Part shown: one piece after another, positions 1 through 6,973 of the stretch
Numbering within the stretch: position 1 is the stretch's first letter
Layout: every line of letters begins with the position of its first letter
DNA from: Chthonomonas sp035294165
GTDB taxonomy: Bacteria > Armatimonadota > Chthonomonadetes > Chthonomonadales > Chthonomonadaceae
Assembly (NCBI RefSeq): GCF_035294165.1
Contig: NZ_DATGLN010000061.1
Location: 1-13,344 of the forward strand
Length of the DNA: 13,344 bases
Reading direction: 5' to 3'
Notes under the pieces: model-generated
Database searches by the model: none
What the model was told of the DNA's origin: nothing
The model's input: only the letters and a program-made list of their open reading frames with translations
Made by a program: the position numbers and the translations under genes

Positions 1-333
1 TCTAAACTTCTCCCAGCGCTCGTAGGTCGTGCAAAACAGAGAGAACTGATTCGACATAACATTGAGCTGCCAACAGTTGTCCTTAGAGAGGAAAGCAGCA
101 GACCATGAGGCGAATCTAGGGATCGTTTGCGGAAATTTGCTCGCCTCGTCAAGAGAAGCAAAATAGAGTGCATTTTGGAGCTTTAAATAGGGAAAGAAGG
201 AGCGCAGTGGCTCCCAAAGCTTGCTCAAGGACGCTTCATCAAGGGCGAGAGGCTCGTAAAATTGAAGATGACAGCTTACGTTGACCAGCGGATTTTTCTT
301 GAAGATGACCCTTTTATAAGTCGGAAGAAGCAT
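1..333 (-). CDS. TIGR04255 family protein, 5' part only
   Basis: An open frame of 111 codons starts at the ATG at 333 and runs off the left edge without a stop, so only the N-terminal part is visible. The protein begins MLLPTYKRVIFKKNPLVNVS, followed by CHLQF. The visible part ends with WQLNVMSNQFSLFCTTYERW and EKF. A Pro-x-V-x-V-x-C start and a 'WqL.ls..f.sl.t..Y.rWe.F' block about 90 residues later are how I remember the sporadically distributed TIGR04255 family, usually about 250 residues and of unknown function. I see no signal peptide or membrane segment. A perfect sigma70 promoter lies about 27 bases upstream; the ribosome site is weak. By hand count the first 240 bases hold 115 G/C (48%), clearly below the flagellar genes, which suggests an accessory or transferred gene. 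The reading frame is clear; the family call is from memory of the motif. Confidence 0.72.
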   Translation of the reverse strand, partial: MLLPTYKRVIFKKNPLVNVSCHLQFYEPLALDEASLSKLWEPLRSFFPYLKLQNALYFASLDEASKFPQTIPRFASWSAAFLSKDNCWQLNVMSNQFSLFCTTYERWEKFR

Positions 334-366
334 CTATCTACTCACTTGCCTATTTAAGTCCGTCAA

Positions 367-395
367 ATTATATTCTATTCAGCGGCCTATGTCAA
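367..395 (-). promoter_or_regulatory. Perfect-consensus sigma70 promoter for the TIGR04255 gene
   Basis: Read on the minus strand, TTGACA (395 to 390) is followed by exactly 17 bases and then TATAAT (372 to 367). Both hexamers and the spacer match the consensus fully. The predicted transcript start is near 360, giving a leader of about 27 bases before the ATG at 333. This predicts strong, largely unregulated expression of the leftward gene. Confidence 0.85.
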
Positions 396-610
396 TTCCT
401 AGTCGCCAATAATATCCCCCTCAAGGCCGAGAGTGCTGCGTACAAGGCCAATGCCCCATCTTAGATAGCTGTCTGCAGTCTTGTGAATTAAGAGGCATAC
501 TGTTATCTCACCCTAGTCTGCTGTAGTCGTGATGCGCCTTTCCCCATAAAAATTCGTGCAGAATCGCGCTGAGAACGCCAACAATAGAAGCGAGGGAATC
601 TTTTACGATG
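396..610. other. Divergent intergenic region upstream of the flagellar operon
   Basis: This gap separates the leftward TIGR04255 promoter from fliK and holds no gene I can support. The promoter of the flagellar operon should lie here, but I find only weak candidates. One is sigma70-like: TTGTGA at 481-486, 17 bases, TATCTC at 504-509. The other vaguely resembles a flagellar sigma28 site, with TAAA at 547-550 and GCGCTGAGAA about 15 bases further on. Neither is convincing. The sequence is relatively AT-rich. Confidence 0.3.
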
Positions 611-622
611 AAAGGAGGTGAT
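611..622 (+). promoter_or_regulatory. Near-perfect Shine-Dalgarno that fixes the fliK start at GTG 629
   Basis: AAAGGAGGTGAT is complementary to essentially the whole anti-Shine-Dalgarno tail of 16S rRNA. It lies six bases before the GTG at 629. An in-frame ATG at 608 lies upstream of this site, and using it would translate the ribosome site itself as Met-Lys-Gly-Gly-Asp. The ATG has no comparable site of its own, so GTG 629 is the likely start. Confidence 0.85.
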
Positions 623-628
623 ACCATC

Positions 629-2662
629 GTGGTAACCATTCTACCCTCGCTGCCACAACAGGCCACCGCGACGGCTGTTCCGAAGGCCGGAAGCTCTAAT
701 GGCGATGCGACGGGCGTTTCGTCCTTTACAGACCACCTTCAAGAAGCTTTGCCACAAGGTATCGGCGCCGATTCGGGTACGCCGAAACAACAAGTAGCTA
801 AAACGCAGCTACCGGTGAAGCGGCCCGTCCATGGCGACGCCTCTAAGCCAAGTGCGGATGCCCAAACTGCCGACAATGCGACAGAGCCGAACCAGCAAGC
901 CGTTGAAAAGGCGATCCACTCAAAACCAGATGCGGCTGCTGCTGCCTTGTCGGAACAGACGCCGGCTCAGATGTTGGCGATGGCTGCTGTTGTGGCGGCT
1001 CTTCCGCCAACGACTGTCTCGGCCGAACCCGCTCCGAACGCTGCAGGCCAAAACAGCGCGGCAGAAGCCACTAGCGTGGTGCCCAGCCTATCACAAACGC
1101 CTGGCATAAGCGATAAAACCAATGCGCTCGCTGCCTTGGTGGCTTCGGAGCAGGAGATTTCCCCCACCCTTAACGAAACACCAGCAACTTCAGCCTCCGC
1201 GCCGCTGCCGCTAAAGGAGCAGGCGGCAGGGGAGCCTGCAGCCATGCCCCTGACGGTGGTGTTGGCATCAAGAACCGTTGCTTCGGAGACTAGCGCTTAT
1301 TCCGCTCTTCCGAAGTCCGCAACTCAGATAAGCGCACCGAATGGATCGAGGGACGTGACACCAGCTCCAACGACCATTTTAGGGGCGTCGGTCAGCACGG
1401 CCATCGCGGTTGCCGGTAACACGACATCGGGTGCTGTGGGGTCTCAAACGCAAGTTATCCTGGCGACGACGTCGGTCTCCACGGAAAGCGCACAAAACAT
1501 CGTGGTAACGCAGAGCGATGGTGCTGCATACGGCACCTTGCCATCGCAACACGTTGCTGCGGTAGGAAACGACACCTACGTGCAGTTTACGGAGGGTGTG
1601 TCACAGAGCGCATCCGGCTCACAACCGGAGTTGGAGGTTGCCGTGCAAAATACGGGGCAGTTCGGGGAAGCTCATGCGATACCTGGAACGGAGGCACCGC
1701 ATCCCGCACAAACGCTGCAAGAGGGGCTTCTTCGCAGCGCCGTGTTAGGGGAGGCGAACAGCGTACGATCTCAGAAAGTCGGGGGATTTTCTGAATTCGC
1801 CGGTGTCGCCCCTGAGGCGGCTCAGATCGCTGGAGCCAAGAACGGTTTGCCGGAAGACCAAAAGGCACTTTCACTGCATGAGGCCGTCGGTAGCGTTATA
1901 GACCCGAACACACTCTCCACAGAGGCCGCAACAAAACCTCTCTCTTCGGTTACTGTCCATGAAAACATTGCCGATATGCAGACAACTGTACCGTCGGTAG
2001 ATGCGGCGCCACCTTCGCAAAGTACGAGCGGCAGCGCAGACAGCAGCAACTCGGCCAACGGCAGCGCCGCACAGCAGCAGTGGCCCCATGCAGGTGTGAC
2101 CATCGCATCACTTCAGCAAAGCCAATCTAACAGCGCATCAAGCCCGGACATCTCCGCGCCTAGTGCTGCGGGGGCTGCGCAGAGCACACTCGACCGCGTT
2201 CAAGTAGCGCAACAGGTGGTGCAGCATCTCGAAGCAGCCCGCTCGATGGTGGGCCGCGGCGAGATTACGTTGCGGCTAAGCCCACCTGAACTAGGCACAC
2301 TGCGCATAGCGCTTAGCAGTGGCGCACAAGGGGTAACGGCGCATCTTGTTGCGGAAACGAGCCAGGTGCAACGTGCCCTTATGGACGAACAGCACCGACT
2401 ACATGCCGCTCTCGAAGCACAAGGGCTGAAGGTGCATTCGTTAGAAATAAGCACCGGCAGCACCGGCCAACAGAACCCAGCTCCGTTCGGTGGCTCCTTG
2501 CAGATGCAGTATCAGACGAGCGGTTATTCGAGGACAAACTACGCCTCTGTTGACCACGGGCAAATTTCGTCCATCGAACCGACAGAGGTAGGCAATGACG
2601 AGATGAGCGGTCTTTCTATGACGCCGTTCGCAGGTGCATCTCGCCTTAACTTCTTGGCGTAA
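629..2662 (+). CDS. fliK: Flagellar hook-length control protein FliK
   Basis: FliK measures the growing hook and switches the flagellar type III export gate (through FlhB) from rod/hook to filament substrates. It is itself exported. The start is GTG 629, giving 677 residues. Residues of about 25-520 are a low-complexity stretch rich in Ala, Ser, Thr, Pro, Val and Gln, typical of the extended ruler part. The conserved C-terminal Flg_hook domain lies at about 545-609, with the core GEITLRLSPPELGTLRIAL, then a helix with QVQRALMDEQHRLHAALEAQ and a GLKVHSLEIS strand. The length clearly exceeds that of Salmonella FliK (about 400), with the excess in the ruler. It is the first gene of the operon, 29 bases before flgD, as in Firmicutes and spirochaetes. 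The identity rests on the C-terminal domain plus context, because the N-terminal part cannot be recognised by sequence. Confidence 0.9.
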   Translation: MVTILPSLPQQATATAVPKAGSSNGDATGVSSFTDHLQEALPQGIGADSGTPKQQVAKTQLPVKRPVHGDASKPSADAQTADNATEPNQQAVEKAIHSKPDAAAAALSEQTPAQMLAMAAVVAALPPTTVSAEPAPNAAGQNSAAEATSVVPSLSQTPGISDKTNALAALVASEQEISPTLNETPATSASAPLPLKEQAAGEPAAMPLTVVLASRTVASETSAYSALPKSATQISAPNGSRDVTPAPTTILGASVSTAIAVAGNTTSGAVGSQTQVILATTSVSTESAQNIVVTQSDGAAYGTLPSQHVAAVGNDTYVQFTEGVSQSASGSQPELEVAVQNTGQFGEAHAIPGTEAPHPAQTLQEGLLRSAVLGEANSVRSQKVGGFSEFAGVAPEAAQIAGAKNGLPEDQKALSLHEAVGSVIDPNTLSTEAATKPLSSVTVHENIADMQTTVPSVDAAPPSQSTSGSADSSNSANGSAAQQQWPHAGVTIASLQQSQSNSASSPDISAPSAAGAAQSTLDRVQVAQQVVQHLEAARSMVGRGEITLRLSPPELGTLRIALSSGAQGVTAHLVAETSQVQRALMDEQHRLHAALEAQGLKVHSLEISTGSTGQQNPAPFGGSLQMQYQTSGYSRTNYASVDHGQISSIEPTEVGNDEMSGLSMTPFAGASRLNFLA

Positions 2663-2691
2663 AAACAACCCTAAAGTTAGGAGATCGGAAG

Positions 2692-3105
2692 ATGGCTATT
2701 AGCCAAGTAACCAACAGCACGACCAGCAGCGCCACAACTCAAATAGGCGCCGCCGTGCAACAGGTGCAGAACAACCAACAGGTTAGCGAGCAGGCCTTTC
2801 TGCAAATGCTCACGACCCAGCTTTCAAACCAAGACCCGACGCAGCCAGTAGACGAGAACCAGATGCTAGCGCAGCTTGCTCAGTTCTCAACCGTGGAAGG
2901 GGTCAACCACCTATTGAACTCGCAAACCCAACAACAGGCCATCAACCTGCTTGGGCATACGGTGCTGGCTTTGGTAAATACCAACAACAGCCCGCAGATG
3001 GTCAGCGGGAAGGTGGTCGGTGTAAGCTGGAACGGCAGTAAGGTCTCGCTGACGTTAGATAACCACACATCGGTAACACTCGATGAGATAACACAGGTCT
3101 CTTGA
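2692..3105 (+). CDS. flgD: Flagellar hook capping/scaffold protein FlgD (short form)
   Basis: FlgD caps the growing hook and guides FlgE assembly outside the cell. The hallmark N-terminal block is present at about residues 34-68: AFLQMLTTQLSNQDPTQP followed by MLAQLAQFSTVEGVNHL. The C-terminal part (about 100-137) is a small beta region with GKVVGVSWNGSKVSLTL. At 137 residues it lacks the larger Ig-like/Tudor hook-cap domains of enterobacterial FlgD (about 230 residues) and matches the short form of Bacillus-type operons. The ribosome site TAGGAGAT ends eight bases before the ATG. Its TGA stop overlaps the ribosome site (GAGGTGA, 3104-3110) of the next gene, so the two are probably translationally coupled. 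Confidence 0.95.
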   Translation: MAISQVTNSTTSSATTQIGAAVQQVQNNQQVSEQAFLQMLTTQLSNQDPTQPVDENQMLAQLAQFSTVEGVNHLLNSQTQQQAINLLGHTVLALVNTNNSPQMVSGKVVGVSWNGSKVSLTLDNHTSVTLDEITQVS

Positions 3106-3114
3106 GGTGACACG

Positions 3115-3546
3115 ATGCCTGAACCAGTTCGCGTTCCGCCTGTAGGACAGGGAGTTGCCACTCCCGATAGGTCTCAAGAAAGTACAAGCAAACAAAGGAC
3201 GGCGCAACAAACCTCCTTTGCCGATCTCCTGCGCGCTCAGCAGGGAATCGCTCCTCTCGAACCCACACGTTCCGTTGGAGCGCCTGAAGTGCCTGGGTTG
3301 CGCTTTTCGGCGCATGCCCAGACCCGCATGAATTCGCGGCAGATCACGCTGGAAGCTCAGCATGTGGAGAGGTTGCAAAATGCGGTGCAGCGTGCAGAGG
3401 GCAAGGGAGCGCGCGATGCGCTCATTCTCATGGACAACATGGCGATGGTGGTGAGCATTAAAAATCGCACCGTAGTCACCGTGGTGGATCGCGACCATCT
3501 CAAGGAAAACGTGTTTACCAACATAGATAGTGCGGTCATCGCTTAG
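3115..3546 (+). CDS. TIGR02530-family flagellar operon protein
   Basis: This is the small conserved protein found next to flgD in many non-enterobacterial flagellar operons (TIGR02530 family, 'flagellar operon protein'). Its function is not established; its place between the hook cap and the hook gene suggests a role in hook assembly. Residues 1-60 are variable and polar (Gln, Ser, Thr, Pro). The conserved part is about 63-143, with FSAHAQTRMNSRQITL, LILMDNMAMVVSIKNRTVVT and FTNIDSAVIA, ending almost at the C-terminus as is usual for the family. Length (143 residues) is typical. It starts nine bases after flgD, using a ribosome site that overlaps the flgD stop. A structured gap of 145 bases follows before flgE. 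Confidence 0.88.
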   Translation: MPEPVRVPPVGQGVATPDRSQESTSKQRTAQQTSFADLLRAQQGIAPLEPTRSVGAPEVPGLRFSAHAQTRMNSRQITLEAQHVERLQNAVQRAEGKGARDALILMDNMAMVVSIKNRTVVTVVDRDHLKENVFTNIDSAVIA

Positions 3547-3560
3547 AGAGCCGCACCGTG

Positions 3561-3626
3561 CAGGCCGGACCGTGGACGGACTCCGCGGAGGCCTGAAAAG
3601 CATACTCCCCGAACGATAGAGGGGAG
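3561..3626 (+). other. Two consecutive RNA hairpins upstream of flgE
   Basis: The first hairpin pairs CAGGCC (3561-3566) with GGCCTG (3590-3595) and can hold further pairing in its loop (CCGT with ACGG). The second pairs CTCCCC (3605-3610) with GGGGAG (3621-3626) over a ten-base loop. No T-run follows either, so they are not typical terminators. They lie in the 145-base gap before flgE, about 65 bases before its start codon, where a processing site or 5' stabiliser would be expected. I could not match the region to the cyclic-di-GMP riboswitch consensus. Confidence 0.5.
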
Positions 3627-3691
3627 CCATATATCGTGAGACAAGCGCTTAGCGCATCCATTTCACCAATAACAGGAGGTTCTATAGCAAG

Positions 3692-5830
3692 ATGCTTCAA
3701 GCTATGTTTTCAGGCGTAAGCGGACTTCAAGTTCACCAAACCGATCTTGACGTTATCGGCAACAACATCGCCAACATCAACACGGTAGGTTACAAGGCCG
3801 GGCGCGTCACTTTTGAGGATCAGCTCTCTCAGACGATTCGGGATGCAGCAAGTCCAGGAGCCAATGTAGGCGGTCAAAACCCCGCCCAAGTGGGACTCGG
3901 CGTTATGCTAGGCTCGGTAGATACGTTACAGACTCAGGGAAACCTCGAAACGACGGGAAAAAACACCGACCTAGCCATTCAAGGAGCGGGCTACTTTTTA
4001 GTCGGCGATGGAAGCACCGTCTACTACACGCGCGACGGTTCGTTTGACCTCGATAGCTCTGGCGAGCTGGTGAACCCGGCAAACGGAGTGAAGTTATTGG
4101 GGTATCAGGCCGATGCGAACGGCAAGGTAGATACGAGCCAACCCATCACGGCAAGCAGCGTTATCAAGATCCCTGTGGGCACACTCACGGCCGTGAAGCA
4201 GACGACGGAGGCAATCTTTCAGGGAAATCTCGATGCTTCCTCTTCGCTACAGTCCACGACAGCTAAACTCACGGGGAATCTAGACGTTTCGCAAACGCCC
4301 TCTGCCATTAATACCACCATCTACGACTCGCTGGGCAACGCCCATACCTTGCAGGTTACTTTTTCCAATCCTGTGTTCAACCCTACCGGAGCCGGTGTGC
4401 CTGCGGGCGCTACACAGTCCTGGAAAGTGGCTCTCACGTTAGATGGTGCCACCACCAACCAGACCATCTACGCTGTGGGAGGTAAGTTCGTTTTTGCCAA
4501 CAGTTCCGGAGCGATTTTGGGGTCGTCGCAGGTGCTCAACGTTATCGGTAGTGGGGGGGCGCCTAACTTCCCGATCACGGTGGATTTCAGTGGGCTTTCC
4601 GATTCCTCCAGTGTTTCCGCCAGCGCTAATGGGCAGAACACCCCGACGAAGATCGCCTCGACACTCATGAGCTTGTCGGGCAACATGAACCTGGATAACC
4701 CCCCGGCACCGGTCACAACCACCGTTTACGACTCGGCAGGCAACGCCTACCAGATTCAGACAACTTTTCTAAACCCCACCTATAACCCCACCGGCCCGAA
4801 CGTGCCTACCGGGGCGACGGCGGCCTATGATGTGCAGATCAAAAACTTGACGACGGGCACCACGCTCTACGATAGCACGGTGGCAGGCAACAACGAATCG
4901 AAAGCCTACTATATCCCCGGCCAAGGCTTCGTGCTGGCCAACACCACAACCGGTGCTGTGTTAGGCAACACCATTCAGCTAAGCAGCGCACCAGGAACCT
5001 ATGGGCCGAACAATACAGGAGCGCAGGTGGTGGCCGGTATGCCACTTACCGTAGACCTGAGCAAGCTCTCTACCACCAATACCACCGGAGCCGCAGATGG
5101 GCGCACTGGTGGCCAGCCCTCATGGTCAACGGCCGTGCAGGTCTACGATAGTTTGGGCATGAGCCATCTTATCACCTTTAATTTCACCCGCGCGTTGGTG
5201 GGTTCGGGAGCGCCCTCTAATGCTGCCGCTCGGTGGGAATGGACGGCCACGGAGAACGGACATGTTATTTCCAGCAGCACCAGCTCGGGCAATCAGGCGC
5301 TCTTCTTCGACTCCTCCGGCAACCTGATTGACACAAACAACCAAACGGTCAATGTTACCCCAACCAACGGAGCGGCACCGTTTAGTGTCAGCATCAACTT
5401 CGGTAGTCTCACCCAGATCGCCGGCAACTCCAGCGTGGCTGCCACCTCTCAGGATGGGGCGCCGATGGGCGTGCTTCAAAGCTTCTCTATTGCACAGGAT
5501 GGAACCATCACTGGGGTCTTTTCTAACGGCCAGACGCGCGTTTTAGGGCAGATCGCAACCGCCATCTTCTCCAACCCTGGTGGTCTGGCGAAACAAGGAC
5601 AAAACCTCTACTCGGCCTCCAACAACTCCGGCTTGGCGCAAGTGGGCGTGCCCAACCAAGGCGGACGTGGCCAGATCAACGTGGGCTTCTTAGAGATGTC
5701 CAACGTGGATCTTTCAACGGAGTTCACCAACCTGATCATCGCCGAGAGGGGCTTCCAAGCCAATACGCGCATCGTCACCACCGTAGATAACCTGCTTCAG
5801 GATGTCATCAACCTGAAACAGGGCGGCTAG
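3692..5830 (+). CDS. flgE: Flagellar hook protein FlgE with three tandem FlaE-type domains
   Basis: FlgE polymerises into the hook, the universal joint between rod and filament. The N-terminal rod/hook signature is intact: MLQAMFSGVSGLQVHQTDLD then VIGNNIANINTVGYK. The first beta domain contains TGKNTDLAIQGAGYFLV and YYTRDGSFDL. The C-terminus has the matching coiled-coil half, with FLEMSNVDLSTEFTNLIIAE, RGFQANTRIVTTVD and LLQDVINLKQGG. At 712 residues it is much longer than the 403 of Salmonella. The excess is explained by three successive copies of the FlaE/D2-type beta domain (about residues 189-320, 322-470 and 472-585), where one is usual. The start has the strong ribosome site AGGAGGT (3674-3680). 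It is flanked by structured intergenic DNA on both sides, which may help express it above its neighbours. The family call is secure. Confidence 0.96.
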   Translation: MLQAMFSGVSGLQVHQTDLDVIGNNIANINTVGYKAGRVTFEDQLSQTIRDAASPGANVGGQNPAQVGLGVMLGSVDTLQTQGNLETTGKNTDLAIQGAGYFLVGDGSTVYYTRDGSFDLDSSGELVNPANGVKLLGYQADANGKVDTSQPITASSVIKIPVGTLTAVKQTTEAIFQGNLDASSSLQSTTAKLTGNLDVSQTPSAINTTIYDSLGNAHTLQVTFSNPVFNPTGAGVPAGATQSWKVALTLDGATTNQTIYAVGGKFVFANSSGAILGSSQVLNVIGSGGAPNFPITVDFSGLSDSSSVSASANGQNTPTKIASTLMSLSGNMNLDNPPAPVTTTVYDSAGNAYQIQTTFLNPTYNPTGPNVPTGATAAYDVQIKNLTTGTTLYDSTVAGNNESKAYYIPGQGFVLANTTTGAVLGNTIQLSSAPGTYGPNNTGAQVVAGMPLTVDLSKLSTTNTTGAADGRTGGQPSWSTAVQVYDSLGMSHLITFNFTRALVGSGAPSNAAARWEWTATENGHVISSSTSSGNQALFFDSSGNLIDTNNQTVNVTPTNGAAPFSVSINFGSLTQIAGNSSVAATSQDGAPMGVLQSFSIAQDGTITGVFSNGQTRVLGQIATAIFSNPGGLAKQGQNLYSASNNSGLAQVGVPNQGGRGQINVGFLEMSNVDLSTEFTNLIIAERGFQANTRIVTTVDNLLQDVINLKQGG
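4256..5446 (+). repeat. Three tandem FlaE/D2-type domain repeats inside flgE
   Basis: Three protein repeats of about 115-150 residues lie head to tail. Each begins with a Tyr-Asp-Ser strand (TTIYDSLGNAH at Tyr211, TTVYDSAGNAY at Tyr346, VQVYDSLGMSH at Tyr485). Each continues to a turn (FVFANSSGAILG, FVLANTTTGAVLG, LFFDSSGNLID) and ends with a strand (FPITVDFSGLS, MPLTVDLSKLS, FSVSINFGSLT). Copies 1 and 2 also share a Pro-rich loop (NPTGAGVPAGAT, NPTGPNVPTGAT) that is altered in copy 3. Spacing is 135 and 139 residues. The repetition is visible in the protein; in the DNA it has largely diverged. Confidence 0.88.
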
Positions 5831-5848
5831 GTGCCCTAACTGGGACAT

Positions 5849-5885
5849 AAGGGGTTTCGACAAGCGGGTGCTTGTCGAGCCCCTT
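5849..5885 (+). other. Stable hairpin between flgE and flbD
   Basis: AAGGGG (5849-5854) pairs with CCCCTT (5880-5885), and inside it TCGACAAGC pairs with GCTTGTCGA over the loop GGGT, leaving a small bulge. Only three Ts follow, so complete termination is unlikely. The hairpin ends directly before the flbD ribosome site (AAGGAG, 5888-5893). It may protect the flgE messenger from 3' decay, cause partial termination, or limit flbD translation. The choice among these is inference. Confidence 0.6.
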
Positions 5886-5899
5886 TGAAGGAGTAAAGC

Positions 5900-6157
5900 A
5901 TGATACAAGTAACCCGTTTTAACCACACCGAACTCTACATCAATGCCGACCTCATCGAGTTCGTTGAAAGCACGCCCGATACCGTCATCTCGATGGTAAG
6001 CGGGCGGAAGGTGCTCGTTTTGGAAAAGCCGGAGGAGGTGCGCCGTAAAATCCTGGCCTATCGGCAAGAGGTTGGACCGCTGCTTTTGCGCACAGGGATC
6101 GTTCATCCGGAGGCCGAGCAAGAGGAGAAAGACGAAACCACGGCATCGCCTCGCTAG
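5900..6157 (+). CDS. flbD: FlbD/SwrD family flagellar protein
   Basis: This is a small cytoplasmic protein of the FlbD family (SwrD in Bacillus subtilis, where it supports flagellar power through the stator). The family pattern is clear over residues 1-55: MIQVTRFNHTELYINADLIE, then VESTPDTVISMVSGRKVLVL and a helix KPEEVRRKILAYR. The protein is 85 residues; the usual family core is about 65-70, and the extra tail here is charged and probably disordered (EAEQEEKDE). The ribosome site AAGGAG lies six bases before the ATG, directly after a stable hairpin. Its position between flgE and motA is the standard one in spirochaetes and Firmicutes. Confidence 0.92.
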   Translation: MIQVTRFNHTELYINADLIEFVESTPDTVISMVSGRKVLVLEKPEEVRRKILAYRQEVGPLLLRTGIVHPEAEQEEKDETTASPR

Positions 6158-6190
6158 GGTTTCGACACGAAAGGGAGTTAGGCAAGCAGC

Positions 6191-6973
6191 ATGGACCTTG
6201 CAACCGTTATCGGACTCGTTTTGGCGTGGGGAGCTTTGTTAGGCGCCCTGCTCATGGAGGGTGGCGAGCTACGGGTGATGATTAATCTCCCCGCCGCGCT
6301 GCTGGTTTTTGGTGGAACCATTGGAGCCGCCGTTATCAGCTTTCGAATGAACCAGATCATGGAGGTGCCCAGCATTCTTTCCATCGCTTTCCGCGAGAAG
6401 ACACTGGAGCTACCGGATGTTATTCGGCAGTTGGTGCGTTTAGCCGAGAAGGCACGTCGCGATGGTTTGCTTGCCCTGGAGGAGGAGAGCCGGCGTCTTC
6501 ATGACCCGTTCCTGAAACGTGGCCTGCGTCTCGCCATTGATGGCACCGACCCCGAGCTTCTGCGGGGAGTTTTGGAGACGGAGATACAGCTTTTACAGGC
6601 ACGTCATCGTGCAGGCGAGTCGATTTTCATTACCCTTGGCGGCTTTGCGCCCACGTTAGGGATCATCGGTACCGTTATGGGGCTTATCCACATGTTGGCC
6701 AACCTCAGCGATCCAGGCAAGATGGGGCCGCTCATCGCGGGCGCTTTCATCGCCACGCTCTACGGCGTTTCCAGCGCCAATTTAATCTTCTTGCCCATTG
6801 CCAATAAGCTACGCATGCGCTCTTCAGAAGAGGCGCTTGCACGAGAGGTGATGCTGGAAGGAATTCTCTCCATTCAGGCGGGCGATAATCCACGCCTTGT
6901 GGAGGAGAAGCTAAAAGCCTATTTGGCACCACGGCTTCGAGGGCAGAGCGCTCTGGCAGGAGCACGACGATGA
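6191..6973 (+). CDS. motA: Flagellar motor stator protein MotA
   Basis: MotA forms the ring of the ion-driven stator that turns the rotor through FliG. The 260 residues show the four expected membrane segments: about 2-22, 31-50, 145-170 (FITLGGFAPTLGIIGTVMGL) and 178-203 (GPLIAGAFIATLYGVSSANL). The cytoplasmic loop between segments 2 and 3 carries the conserved torque-generating region EKARRDGLLALEEES (residues 87-100), with the Arg and Glu that contact FliG in Escherichia coli MotA (Arg90, Glu98). Pro154 and Pro202 fit the conserved prolines in segments 3 and 4. The ribosome site is modest (GGGAG at 6173-6177 or TAGG at 6179-6182). The gene follows flbD by 33 bases and overlaps motB by four bases (ATGA), a sign of tight co-translation. 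Confidence 0.96.
   Translation: MDLATVIGLVLAWGALLGALLMEGGELRVMINLPAALLVFGGTIGAAVISFRMNQIMEVPSILSIAFREKTLELPDVIRQLVRLAEKARRDGLLALEEESRRLHDPFLKRGLRLAIDGTDPELLRGVLETEIQLLQARHRAGESIFITLGGFAPTLGIIGTVMGLIHMLANLSDPGKMGPLIAGAFIATLYGVSSANLIFLPIANKLRMRSSEEALAREVMLEGILSIQAGDNPRLVEEKLKAYLAPRLRGQSALAGARR

Noticed and set aside
3055..3630. Minus-strand open frame of 191 codons
   Set aside because: It is opposite flgD and the TIGR02530 gene, both confidently recognised, and its translation looks like no family.
3547..3691. Possible cyclic-di-GMP riboswitch upstream of flgE
   Set aside because: Such switches often precede flagellar genes, but I find none of the conserved core blocks, only two simple hairpins.
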